DNA of 11,526 nucleotides from assembly GCA_031266295.1 (NCBI GenBank), contig JAISBH010000303.1:1-11526 (forward strand), in the 5' to 3' direction. This DNA is from Oscillospiraceae bacterium (GTDB taxonomy: Bacteria > Bacillota > Clostridia > Christensenellales > Aristaeellaceae). The translations under genes and the position numbers were made by a program. The notes beneath the pieces were generated by a model. That model did not search any database, was not told the origin of the DNA, and was given only the letters and a program-made list of their open reading frames with translations. Shown here piece after piece: positions 5,500-11,526 of this stretch (position 1 is the first letter of the stretch; every line of letters begins with the position of its first letter).

Positions 5500-7335
5500 A
5501 TGGAGCGAATCTGGATCACGAGCGCCGCTGATCTAGGAAAGATCGGGCGTGATCCCGTGTTTCCAGCGAACGGCGAGTACATCCTGGCCAGTGACATAGT
5601 CATCAGCGGAGAATGGACGTCGCTGCCACCCGTGGCAGGACTCAAACTGGACGGCGACGGGCACCGCATAGGGCCCCTAAATATGCCGCTGTTCTGGTCG
5701 CTCGAGGACGCCGCGATACGGAACCTGACGCTGGATCTCTCAATCAGAACCCGCGACGAACCCGCACCCAACAATTATGGCGCGGTGGCGGGCCTGGCCC
5801 AGAGCGCGTACCGCACGCTGATTGAGAATTGCACTTCATATGGTTCCGTCGAAGGACACTTCGCAGTGGCGGGATTATGCGGGAACCTGAACGACTGCGA
5901 TATACTCGGCTGCGTTAACTATGCCTCCCTGCGCGTGGAGAGTTCTGAGGCGGGCGGCATCGCGGCCTTCGCCAACAACACGAATTTCTTTCATTGCCGA
6001 AACCATGGCTCTATCGCGTCCAGCGATTCTGAGACGCGGTTTGGCCTGGGGGACATCGGCGGCATAGTCGGTACACTGTGGGCTACATGGGATCAGCTAG
6101 AATCGACATACGCGATCGTGGACTGCTTCAACGACGGCGAGATCACCGCGTATCGCACCGGAGGCGGCATAGTAGGATTCCTGCGCGGCGGCGACAAGAT
6201 CCAGCTGGAGATATTGCGCTGCGTAAACCGCGGTCAGGTGCACGGTACCCTGCGCGCACAGGAGGATCCTCTAGGCGGCGTGTTGTTCGGCGGGATCGCC
6301 GGTCAAGGCGTATCGTTCTACCGCATACAGGATTGCCTGAACAGCGGCGACGTGAGCGGCTGCGGCTCAATCGGCGGTATAATCGGTGAGGCGCGCCATC
6401 CCAAGTGGGGCTGGCATAACGTCAGCGATCTGCCTCCGTCCGAATACAGCAACCGGATAGACCACTGCGAGAACCAGGGCAGCATTCAGCTGCTCAAACC
6501 CGCAAACAAGGACGGATGTCTGACGATCGGTGAAGCACCAGTCAGGACTATGGAGAAGGCTGATTCTGAGGGCGCCCCATGCAAAGCGGGAGGCGTAGCG
6601 GGCGCGCTGTTGTTCGCGGGTTCGGCAACGGGTTGTGAAAACCACGGCGCGGTCAAGTCGGAGAGCGCGTTCACTGGCGGGATAGTGGGCCTGGTTCGCA
6701 CCGGCACGGTCGACAAATGCGAGAATAAAGCCCCCATCAGCGCCCAAGGTCCGTGCTGCGGCGGTATCGCCGGTTGTGTGGACCGTGTGCTGGATCACGA
6801 CGCGTATCCCATGTCGCAAGGCCGAAACGTCAGCATAGTCGAATCCTGCGTGAACCGAGGGCCTGTGCGCGCCCAAGGTGGAGAGGCTAACAATCATGTG
6901 GGAGGCATAGTTGGCTCGCTGCTGAACGGCTCGGATGTGGTGGATTGCCGCAACTGCGCCGAGATAATCAGCAGGGGCGATTACATTGGCGGGATTGTAG
7001 GCTACTGCGCGCTGAACGGCAGCATCGCGTGCAGTCATGTTGAGCAGAACCATCAAACCGGACCCGCGGTCGCGGGCCGCGCTCACGTTCACCGTATCCT
7101 CGGCGGACGCGACAACGCGGCGAGCGTTACCCTGGACAGCAACGAAGCCGCCCAGGATACCATGCTCACCGGCGACAACACGACGGACAGCGGCCTTGTA
7201 TATGAGGCGAAGATTGTGCGCTTGGATGATCCCCTGTTAAGTCCCGATGGGTTCCAGGGGGATACGGTGGTGTGCGGACGCAGCAAACGTTTAAGTTGCG
7301 ACGGTTGCGTAGCCGACGCGGCGAAGACGGAATGA
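5500..7335 (+). CDS. GLUG-motif repeat protein, probable right-handed beta-helix
   Basis: A 611-residue repeat protein. The N-terminus reads as a GLUG-protein cap: ITSAADLGKIG, then YILASDIVISGEW and LDGDGHRIGPL, matching the known pattern of a 'status' helix followed by a described-interval strand. From about residue 111 to 510 come eleven repeats pairing a C-x-N-x-G-x-V/I turn (CRNHGSI, CFNDGEI, CVNRGQV, CLNSGDV, CENQGSI, CENHGAV and others) with a GGI-V/A-G strand. Such repeats stack into a beta-helix or beta-solenoid, common in surface and adhesion-type proteins. A non-repeat tail of about 100 residues follows. There is no signal peptide, LPxTG motif or membrane segment, which is unusual for the type. 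ATG 5500 was chosen because GGGAG lies eight bases upstream; ATGs at 5476 and 5485 lack one. The ligand or function is unknown. Confidence 0.8.
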   Translation: MERIWITSAADLGKIGRDPVFPANGEYILASDIVISGEWTSLPPVAGLKLDGDGHRIGPLNMPLFWSLEDAAIRNLTLDLSIRTRDEPAPNNYGAVAGLAQSAYRTLIENCTSYGSVEGHFAVAGLCGNLNDCDILGCVNYASLRVESSEAGGIAAFANNTNFFHCRNHGSIASSDSETRFGLGDIGGIVGTLWATWDQLESTYAIVDCFNDGEITAYRTGGGIVGFLRGGDKIQLEILRCVNRGQVHGTLRAQEDPLGGVLFGGIAGQGVSFYRIQDCLNSGDVSGCGSIGGIIGEARHPKWGWHNVSDLPPSEYSNRIDHCENQGSIQLLKPANKDGCLTIGEAPVRTMEKADSEGAPCKAGGVAGALLFAGSATGCENHGAVKSESAFTGGIVGLVRTGTVDKCENKAPISAQGPCCGGIAGCVDRVLDHDAYPMSQGRNVSIVESCVNRGPVRAQGGEANNHVGGIVGSLLNGSDVVDCRNCAEIISRGDYIGGIVGYCALNGSIACSHVEQNHQTGPAVAGRAHVHRILGGRDNAASVTLDSNEAAQDTMLTGDNTTDSGLVYEAKIVRLDDPLLSPDGFQGDTVVCGRSKRLSCDGCVADAAKTE

Positions 7336-7789
7336 GGCTTGCCGATCACCCCACAAGCGCGGATCATGGACGATCCGGCACATAAACCCCGGGAATACCA
7401 AAGCGAGGTCTTCTCTAACATCTCGCCCGGGCAACCTAAGCCGGTACCGTTCAAAACGCCTTGAAACCAATGAGGATTCCAGCCTTAGGCCGCATTCGAA
7501 ATACTGATGAAGCAATAAACAAACTACGGAAGCGTTGTACATTTTCCCGGTAAAGCGCCCGAGGAGCGTGACGCGGCGGCCCCATGCCACATACCCATAT
7601 TAAGGAAGTAGGGAAACCACTTTCCACGGGCGGCGGCCGCCTGGTAAACCAGGCGGGGTACTTATGAACCGGACGCGGCGCCGCGCTCGTCCGGCACCAA
7701 AGAGAATCCGTGAGTATCCGATCCGCATATCGCGGACGCGCTGCTCCGGGACGACGTCAAAAATATTTGACAGGAAGGAAGTCAATTCT
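7336..7789 (+). other. 454-base intergenic region with no recognised gene
   Basis: No protein or known RNA gene is recognised here. After the GLUG stop there is a broken stem (CCCGG/CCGGG with GCGAG/CTCGC, about 7389-7431) lacking a T-run, so it is not called a terminator. The second half, about 7600-7740, carries four small hairpins in a row and is described separately. A ribosome binding site (GGAAGGA, 7773-7779) lies at the end. No sigmaA promoter for the next gene was convincing. Confidence 0.5.
7612..7736 (+). ncRNA. Candidate structured leader RNA (four tandem hairpins)
   Basis: Four stem-loops follow one another within 125 bases. They are GGAAA-CCAC-TTTCC (7612-7625), CCGCCTGG-TAAA-CCAGGCGG (7637-7656, 8 bp perfect), CCGGACG...CGTCCGG (7669-7694, 7 bp with a GC-rich self-complementary centre) and TCCGC-ATATC-GCGGA (7722-7736). 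The block ends about 50 bases before the ATG of the Cys-rich gene. No hairpin has a T-run, so these are not ordinary terminators. It could be a cis-acting leader, a free small RNA, or repetitive palindromic DNA; it matches no riboswitch class I can recognise. Confidence 0.35.
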
Positions 7790-8065
7790 ATGGCACAGTC
7801 TTGCGGTTACTACAATAGTTATTATGGAAGCGGCAACCAGAGCGGCTGCGCGTGCAGCGTATGCGGAGGAAGCCTCAACACATCGGGCGGATTCTATGGC
7901 TATGGCAATGAGAACTGCTGCGGTCAGGGCGGTATCCCGGCGGGCCCCGGTCTGTATGACAGCCGCTGTTTCATCCCAATCCCCGATTTTTGCAAGGGCG
8001 TGACTATTGCTCCGCATAATATGCCCTTCGCCGCCGGATTCGACGACTTCGAAGAGATCGTCTGA
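7790..8065 (+). CDS. Small Cys/Gly/Tyr-rich protein, unknown function
   Basis: A 91-residue protein I do not recognise. Residues 1-45 are rich in Gly, Tyr, Ser and Asn (MAQSCGYYNSYYGSG..., GGFYGYGNENCCG) and contain six of the eight cysteines (5, 20, 22, 25, 43, 44). The CxCxxC cluster at 20-25 could bind metal or form crosslinks. The second half is different: Cys60 and Cys68 lie in a Pro-rich stretch (RCFIPIPDFCKG), and the end is acidic (FDDFEEIV). There is no signal peptide or membrane segment. ATG 7790 was chosen because AGGAAGGA lies 10 bases upstream; the frame stays open upstream to 7664 but that part is Arg-rich and overlaps hairpins, so it looks noncoding. A terminator follows closely, so it is likely a single-gene unit. 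Low-complexity composition resembles structural coat-type proteins, but that is only an impression. Confidence 0.7.
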   Translation: MAQSCGYYNSYYGSGNQSGCACSVCGGSLNTSGGFYGYGNENCCGQGGIPAGPGLYDSRCFIPIPDFCKGVTIAPHNMPFAAGFDDFEEIV

Positions 8066-8108
8066 TCCCGCAAACGCTGATCGGCATTATACCAAAGAAA
8101 CAATACAT

Positions 8109-8136
8109 AGGGATCCGGCAGCCGTCGGATCCCTTT
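8109..8136 (+). terminator. Probable intrinsic terminator after the Cys-rich gene
   Basis: AGGGATCCG (8109-8117) pairs perfectly with CGGATCCCT (8126-8134), and the stem can be extended inward by a G-T and a C-G pair to leave a 4-base loop. The T tract is short (TTT, then CATCTCGTT), so termination may be incomplete. It starts 44 bases after the stop codon. Confidence 0.6.
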
Positions 8137-8178
8137 CATCTCGTTCGCTGGCGATTCGCCAATATTGTTTAATTCCGG

Positions 8179-8321
8179 CAATTCCAAATTTAGAATTTTT
8201 CGACATAGTTTGATCGCCTGTAATCGATTTTTCTCGAACGAGACGCGGTTTTTGACCTAAAGTCGTACGAAAATTGATTGTAGGGGCTAAAATAACCTCA
8301 AGAATCTCAGATTTGGAATTG
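8179..8321. repeat. 143-bp imperfect palindrome (MITE-like or structured RNA)
   Basis: The terminal arms CAATTCCAAAT (8179-8189) and ATTTGGAATTG (8311-8321) are perfect 11-bp inverted repeats. The similarity continues inward, with many mismatches: an inner pair aligns GCCTGTAATCGATTTTTC (8216-8233) with the complement of GAAAATTGATTGTAGGGGC (about 8269-8287). A central segment of about 35 bases separates the arms and includes CTCGAACGAG. The left end also forms an 18-bp dyad itself (8180-8197, 8 of 9 pairs). No coding capacity is visible. It may be a small non-autonomous mobile element, a structured RNA, or paired operators for bmpA. Flanking target-site duplications were not evident. Confidence 0.5.
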
Positions 8322-8342
8322 TTGGCAAAATTTCTCCTCCTC

Positions 8343-8371
8343 TTGACAAGCCTCGCACGGACAGATAACAT
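8343..8371 (+). promoter_or_regulatory. SigmaA-type promoter for bmpA
   Basis: A perfect -35 box TTGACA (8343-8348) is followed after 17 bases by TAACAT (8366-8371), four of six matches. Transcription would start near 8378, giving a leader of about 45 bases, too short for a purine riboswitch. The palindrome at 8179-8321 lies directly upstream. Confidence 0.6.
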
Positions 8372-8422
8372 AACCTTGTAGAACTATGTCTCCATCCACC
8401 CGACCGCGAGAGGAGAAAAGAA

Positions 8423-9496
8423 ATGAAGAGACTCTTATCCATTATGCTGACCGTGCTGCTGGCGGCGTCGCTCGCGCCCGCAATGGCCGCCGCCTCGTCG
8501 GAGACGTATGAACTGGCGCTGGTGACCGACCTGGGCACGATCGACGACCGGTCGTTCAACCAAGGCAGCTGGGAAGGCCTCGTGCAGTACGCCGAGGAGA
8601 ACGGCATCAGCTACAAGTATTATCAGCCGAAGGAACAGTCCGACGACGCCTACCTGGACAGCATCCAGCTGGCCGTCGAATCCGGCGCGAAGCTGGTCGT
8701 GACGCCGGGCTTCCTGTTCGAGACCCCGGTGTTTATCGCGCAGGATATGTATCCTGATGTAAACTTCGTGTTGATCGACGGCAACCCGCACAGCGCAGAT
8801 TACGCCGAGTACCGCACCGAGAGCAACGCGGTGGGCATCATCTACGCAGAGGAGCAGTCCGGCTTCCTGGCGGGCTACGCGGTCGTGAAGGACGGCTACA
8901 CCAAGCTGGGCTTCATGGGCGGCATGGAAGTTCCGGCGGTCGTGCGCTTCGGCTATGGCTTCGTGCAGGGCGCGGAGTACGCGGCGAAAGAATTGGGCAT
9001 AGACGGCGTGAGCGTAAATTACCACTACACTGGCGCGTTCGCAGCGACGCCTGATGCGCAGGCGCTGGCGGCGGCGTGGTACAACGACGGCGTCGAAGTG
9101 ATCTTTGGCTGCGGCGGCAAGCTGGGCAACAGCGTCATGGCGGCGGCTGAAGGTGCGGCGGACAAGTGGGTCGTCGGCGTGGACGTCGATCAGAGCGGCG
9201 AATCCGACCGCGTGATTACATCGGCGGTGAAGGGTCTGCGCGAATCTGTATACCAGGCGATTGACGCTGCATACAAGGGCGAGTTCCCCGGCGGGGAGGC
9301 GTGGGTGCTGAGCGCGGATCGCCAGGGCGTCGGTCTGCCGATGGAGGCGAGTAAGTTCAAGGCATTCACACAGGAGGATTACGACGCGATATATGCCAAG
9401 CTGGTCGCGGGCGAGGTATCCATCAAGAAGGACATCGACGCGGCAAGCGCGGACGAGCTGTCCTCTGACATAGTGGCTGTAACGGTCGTAAAGTAA
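8423..9496 (+). CDS. bmpA: BMP family nucleoside ABC transporter, substrate-binding protein
   Basis: The extracytoplasmic binding protein of a nucleoside importer of the BmpA/PnrA/NupN type. The motifs TDLGTIDDRSFNQGSWEG (after residue 34), EEQSGFLAGYAV, GFMGGMEVPAVVRFGYGFVQGA and KWVVGVDVDQ are all diagnostic, and the Asp and Phe of the first motif belong to the nucleoside pocket in relatives. Length (357) is normal. The N-terminus is a clear signal peptide: MKR, a hydrophobic run, then APAMA at 18-22. Cleavage is expected after AMA, and there is no lipobox Cys, whereas BMP proteins of monoderm bacteria are normally lipoproteins. ATG 8423 has AGAGGAG seven bases upstream. A hairpin terminator separates it from the ATPase gene, so it is probably expressed more strongly than the rest of the operon. 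Confidence 0.93.
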   Translation: MKRLLSIMLTVLLAASLAPAMAAASSETYELALVTDLGTIDDRSFNQGSWEGLVQYAEENGISYKYYQPKEQSDDAYLDSIQLAVESGAKLVVTPGFLFETPVFIAQDMYPDVNFVLIDGNPHSADYAEYRTESNAVGIIYAEEQSGFLAGYAVVKDGYTKLGFMGGMEVPAVVRFGYGFVQGAEYAAKELGIDGVSVNYHYTGAFAATPDAQALAAAWYNDGVEVIFGCGGKLGNSVMAAAEGAADKWVVGVDVDQSGESDRVITSAVKGLRESVYQAIDAAYKGEFPGGEAWVLSADRQGVGLPMEASKFKAFTQEDYDAIYAKLVAGEVSIKKDIDAASADELSSDIVAVTVVK

Positions 9497-9503
9497 TAGA
9501 ACG

Positions 9504-9543
9504 ATAAGGGACGGCCTTGAGACCGTCCCTTATTACTTGTTTT
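9504..9543 (+). terminator. Hairpin between bmpA and the ATPase gene, likely partial terminator
   Basis: ATAAGGGACGG (9504-9514) and CCGTCCCTTAT (9523-9533) form a perfect 11-bp stem with an 8-base loop, followed by TACTTGTTTT. The T tract is interrupted, which fits partial read-through. The hairpin lies 8 bases after the bmpA stop and 10 bases before the ATPase start. In many binding-protein operons such hairpins raise the ratio of binding protein to membrane parts, both by termination and by protecting the mRNA 3' end. Confidence 0.75.
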
Positions 9544-9553
9544 ACGGTGATAT

Positions 9554-11101
9554 ATGCAAGATAGCAATACTGAATTCATAATCGAGATGCATGGCATCAC
9601 AAAGGATTTCCCTGGGATACGCGCGAACGACGACGTCACGCTGCGGCTGCGGCGCGGCGAGATTCACGCGCTGCTGGGCGAGAATGGTGCGGGCAAGTCC
9701 ACTCTGATGAGCATACTGTTCGGGCTGTACAAGCCGGATCAAGGCGTTATATTAAAAAACGGCAAGCCCGTCTCTATAGCCAACCCCAACGCCGCCAACG
9801 CTCTGGGCATAGGCATGGTGCACCAGCACTTCAAGCTGGTGCATAACTTTACCGCGCTGGAGAACATCGTTATGGGTGTGGAGTCCACACGGTATGGGCT
9901 GCTGCGCACGGATCAGGCGCGAAGGCAGGTCGTCGCGCTGTCAGAGAAATATGGGCTGTCAATTGATCCTGACGCGAAAATAGAGGACGTCACCGTAGGG
10001 ATGCAGCAACGCGTAGAGATATTGAAAATGCTCTATCGTGAGAACGAGATATTGATATTCGACGAGCCGACGGCGGTGCTGACACCGCAAGAGATCGGCG
10101 AGTTGATGAAAATAATGAATAACTTGGCTGCCGAAGGCAAGTCAATATTATTCATAACGCACAAGCTGAACGAGATCAAGCAGGTGGCGGAGCGGTGCAC
10201 CGTGTTGAGAAAGGGCCGGACGGTCGGCACACTGCGCGTAGCCGAAACATCCATTGAAATGATGAGCGAACTGATGGTCGGCCGCAAGGTGGAGTTCGAT
10301 CTGACGAAGCCCCCCGCCAGACCGACGGCGGAAACGCTGCTGCGGGTCGAGCATCTGACCGTGAAGTCCAAACATAATCAGAAGCCGCTGGTCAACGACG
10401 TATCGTTTGCGGTGCGCGGCGGCGAGATCGTGTGCATTGCGGGTATCGACGGCAACGGACAGCGAGAATTGGCTCACGCGCTGACCGGACTGACGCCAGT
10501 CGACGCGGGGCGGATATTCATAGGCCATAAGGAGATAACTCATTCAGCGGTGCGCGCGAGGAATCTGCTGGGGATGTCTCACATACCGGAGGATCGGCAC
10601 ACATACGGGCTGGTGCTGGATTACACGGTTGAGGAGAACATGGCGCTGAAGAATTATTTCAGACATCCGTTCCAGCGGCACGGGTTTCTGTCGTTCGCGG
10701 TAATGCGCGGTCATGCCGAGCGGCTGATGCGCGACTTTGACGTACGGGCGGGGCAAGGGTCGGCGACGCGAGCGAGGAGTCTGTCTGGCGGAAACCAGCA
10801 GAAGGCGATCATAGCGCGGGAGATGGGCGAGCTGCCGAATATACTGATAGCGGTGCAACCGACGCGCGGACTGGACGTGGGTGCTATTGAGTACATACAT
10901 AAGCGCCTTCTAGCCGCGCGCGACGAAGGCAAGGCGATACTGCTGATATCGCTGGAACTGGACGAAGTGCTGAACATATCCGACAGGATACACGTGATAT
11001 ATGAAGGCGCCTTCACAGCGAATCTCGACGCCGCCGAAGCCACGGCGCAGGAACTGGGGCTCTATATGGCCGGCACCCGCGCGGAAGGAGCGAGCGCATG
11101 A
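9554..11101 (+). CDS. nupO: Nucleoside ABC transporter, tandem ATP-binding protein
   Basis: The ATPase of the BMP-type nucleoside importer, two fused ATP-binding domains as in NupO/YufO and the sugar ATPases RbsA and MglA. Domain 1 (about 8-250) has Walker A GENGAGKST (42-50), Q-loop Gln91, signature VGMQQ (148-152), Walker B ILIFDEPT (166-173) with Glu171, and switch His203. Domain 2 (about 262-510) has a degenerate Walker A GIDGNGQRE without Lys, an intact signature LSGGNQQK (410-417) and Walker B ILIAVQPTRGLD, where Gln replaces the catalytic Glu. This asymmetry is normal for the family. Length 515 is normal. ATG 9554 has only a close, weak ribosome binding site (GGTGA, 3-base gap); ATG 9587 is the alternative. 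Its stop overlaps the next start as ATGA. Confidence 0.93.
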   Translation: MQDSNTEFIIEMHGITKDFPGIRANDDVTLRLRRGEIHALLGENGAGKSTLMSILFGLYKPDQGVILKNGKPVSIANPNAANALGIGMVHQHFKLVHNFTALENIVMGVESTRYGLLRTDQARRQVVALSEKYGLSIDPDAKIEDVTVGMQQRVEILKMLYRENEILIFDEPTAVLTPQEIGELMKIMNNLAAEGKSILFITHKLNEIKQVAERCTVLRKGRTVGTLRVAETSIEMMSELMVGRKVEFDLTKPPARPTAETLLRVEHLTVKSKHNQKPLVNDVSFAVRGGEIVCIAGIDGNGQRELAHALTGLTPVDAGRIFIGHKEITHSAVRARNLLGMSHIPEDRHTYGLVLDYTVEENMALKNYFRHPFQRHGFLSFAVMRGHAERLMRDFDVRAGQGSATRARSLSGGNQQKAIIAREMGELPNILIAVQPTRGLDVGAIEYIHKRLLAARDEGKAILLISLELDEVLNISDRIHVIYEGAFTANLDAAEATAQELGLYMAGTRAEGASA

Positions 11102-11526
11102 CCAACCGCAAGCGAGTCAACGTCTTTGGCGCGGGATTCACCAGCGCGTTATCCTCAATCATCGCGATACTGGTCGGCCTGGCCGTCGGGTTCATACTCC
11201 TGCTGGCGACCAACCCGGCTCAAGCCGCGCGCGGCATAGGCATCATCGCGTCCGGCGGATTCAACGGCGGCATGAAGGGCATCGGCCAGACGCTGTACTA
11301 TGCGACGCCTTTGATACTGACGGGATTATCGGTAGGGTTCTGCTTCAAGACTGGATTGTTCAATATAGGCGCGCCGGGGCAGCTGATCGTCGGTGCGTTC
11401 GCCGGGATATGGGTCGGCGCGAACGCGACATGGATTCCGTCGCCGCTGCTGTGGCTGGCCGCGCTGTTAGCCGCCGCGCTGGCCGGAGCGCTATGGGGCG
11501 CTATCCCGGGTCTGTTCAAGGCAATG
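11098..11526 (+). CDS. nupP: Nucleoside ABC transporter permease, 5' part
   Basis: The first 143 residues of a BPD_transp_2-type permease (NupP/YufP), cut by the window end. It has a short basic N-terminus (MTNRKR), a first membrane helix near 18-37, two more between about 67 and 108, and another around 116-138. The family signature FNIGAPGQLIVGAFAG stands near residues 88-103. The start ATG overlaps the ATPase stop by four bases, and AAGGAG (11085-11090) lies seven bases upstream, so the frame is secure. A second permease gene (NupQ type) is expected after it outside the window. Confidence 0.92.
   Translation, partial: MTNRKRVNVFGAGFTSALSSIIAILVGLAVGFILLLATNPAQAARGIGIIASGGFNGGMKGIGQTLYYATPLILTGLSVGFCFKTGLFNIGAPGQLIVGAFAGIWVGANATWIPSPLLWLAALLAAALAGALWGAIPGLFKAM

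Larger units (their letters stand above)
8066..8422 (+). other. 357-base intergenic region before bmpA
   Basis: It holds, in order, the terminator of the Cys-rich gene (8109-8136), a 143-bp imperfect palindrome (8179-8321), the bmpA promoter (8343-8371) and the bmpA ribosome binding site AGAGGAG (8409-8415). The base composition of 8161-8340 is clearly more AT-rich than the flanking genes. No ORF longer than a few dozen codons makes sense here. Confidence 0.7.

Noticed and set aside
6367..7092. A 241-codon open frame on the minus strand inside the GLUG gene
   Set aside because: It is antisense to a clear repeat-protein gene, has no domain or ribosome binding site, and such frames arise readily opposite GC-rich repeats.
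7585..7605. A sporulation sigma factor -10 box (CATACCCAT) ahead of the Cys-rich gene
   Set aside because: No matching -35 element was found at the required distance, so it is likely chance.
7600..7785. A 61-codon minus-strand frame across the hairpin block
   Set aside because: It is explained by the palindromic sequence, is Arg/Pro-rich, lacks a ribosome binding site and runs opposite to the Cys-rich gene's own leader.
8343..8422. Possible purine or other riboswitch before the nucleoside transporter
   Set aside because: With the promoter at 8343-8371 the leader is only about 45 bases, and the conserved bases of the purine riboswitch are not found.
8435..9025. A 196-codon minus-strand frame inside bmpA
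   Set aside because: It is the shadow of a strongly conserved gene; its His/Arg/Val-rich product matches no family.
10430..10470. Loss of Walker A Lys and catalytic Glu in the second domain of the ATPase as a sign of decay
   Set aside because: This degeneracy is normal for the nucleoside/ribose tandem ATPases and the rest of the domain is intact.

Overview
The window reads as chromosome from a Gram-positive-type anaerobe of the Bacillota (Clostridia-like), with fairly high GC. The main evidence is the run darA-holB-ricT, the core of the Bacillus/Clostridium cluster yaaQ-(yaaR)-holB-yaaT. AGGAGG-type ribosome binding sites, a bacterial OGG1-type glycosylase, a GLUG-repeat protein and a BMP-type nucleoside transporter fit the same picture. 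Species cannot be named from sequence alone.

Layout. 1-908 (+): the 3' end of a 2'-5' RNA ligase/2H phosphoesterase gene overlapping a GNAT acetyltransferase gene. 966-1907 (+): a near-consensus promoter, with a palindromic motif just upstream, driving an 8-oxoguanine DNA glycosylase gene (ogg). 1928-4744 (-): darA (c-di-AMP receptor), holB (DNA polymerase III delta prime) and ricT (YaaT/PSP1) in a tight operon, followed on the same strand by a YvlD-type membrane protein gene; the promoter sits in front of darA and carries an inverted repeat. 4785-5275 (-): a glyoxalase/VOC-fold gene with its own promoter. 5306-7335 (+): a possible short upstream ORF, then a 611-residue GLUG/beta-helix repeat protein with no visible export signal. 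7336-8136 (+): a 454-base gene-free stretch ending in a row of small hairpins, then a 91-residue Cys/Gly/Tyr-rich protein of unknown function and a terminator. 8179-8321: a 143-bp imperfect palindrome, MITE-like or a structured RNA. 8343-11526 (+): a nucleoside ABC transporter operon of substrate-binding protein, leaky-looking terminator, double ATPase and the start of the first permease.

How the genes work together. The minus-strand cluster joins replication clamp loading (HolB), c-di-AMP sensing (DarA) and RNA processing (RicT) in an arrangement familiar from Bacillota, but without tmk, yaaR and yabA next to it. The BMP operon should import nucleosides. The hairpin after the binding-protein gene would let that protein be made in excess over the ATPase and permeases.

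The least explained parts are the hairpin-rich leader plus Cys-rich small protein (about 7600-8136), the 8179-8321 palindrome and the related half-element at 957-983, and the GLUG protein that lacks a signal peptide. No CRISPR array, tRNA, rRNA, transposase or phage structural gene was seen.
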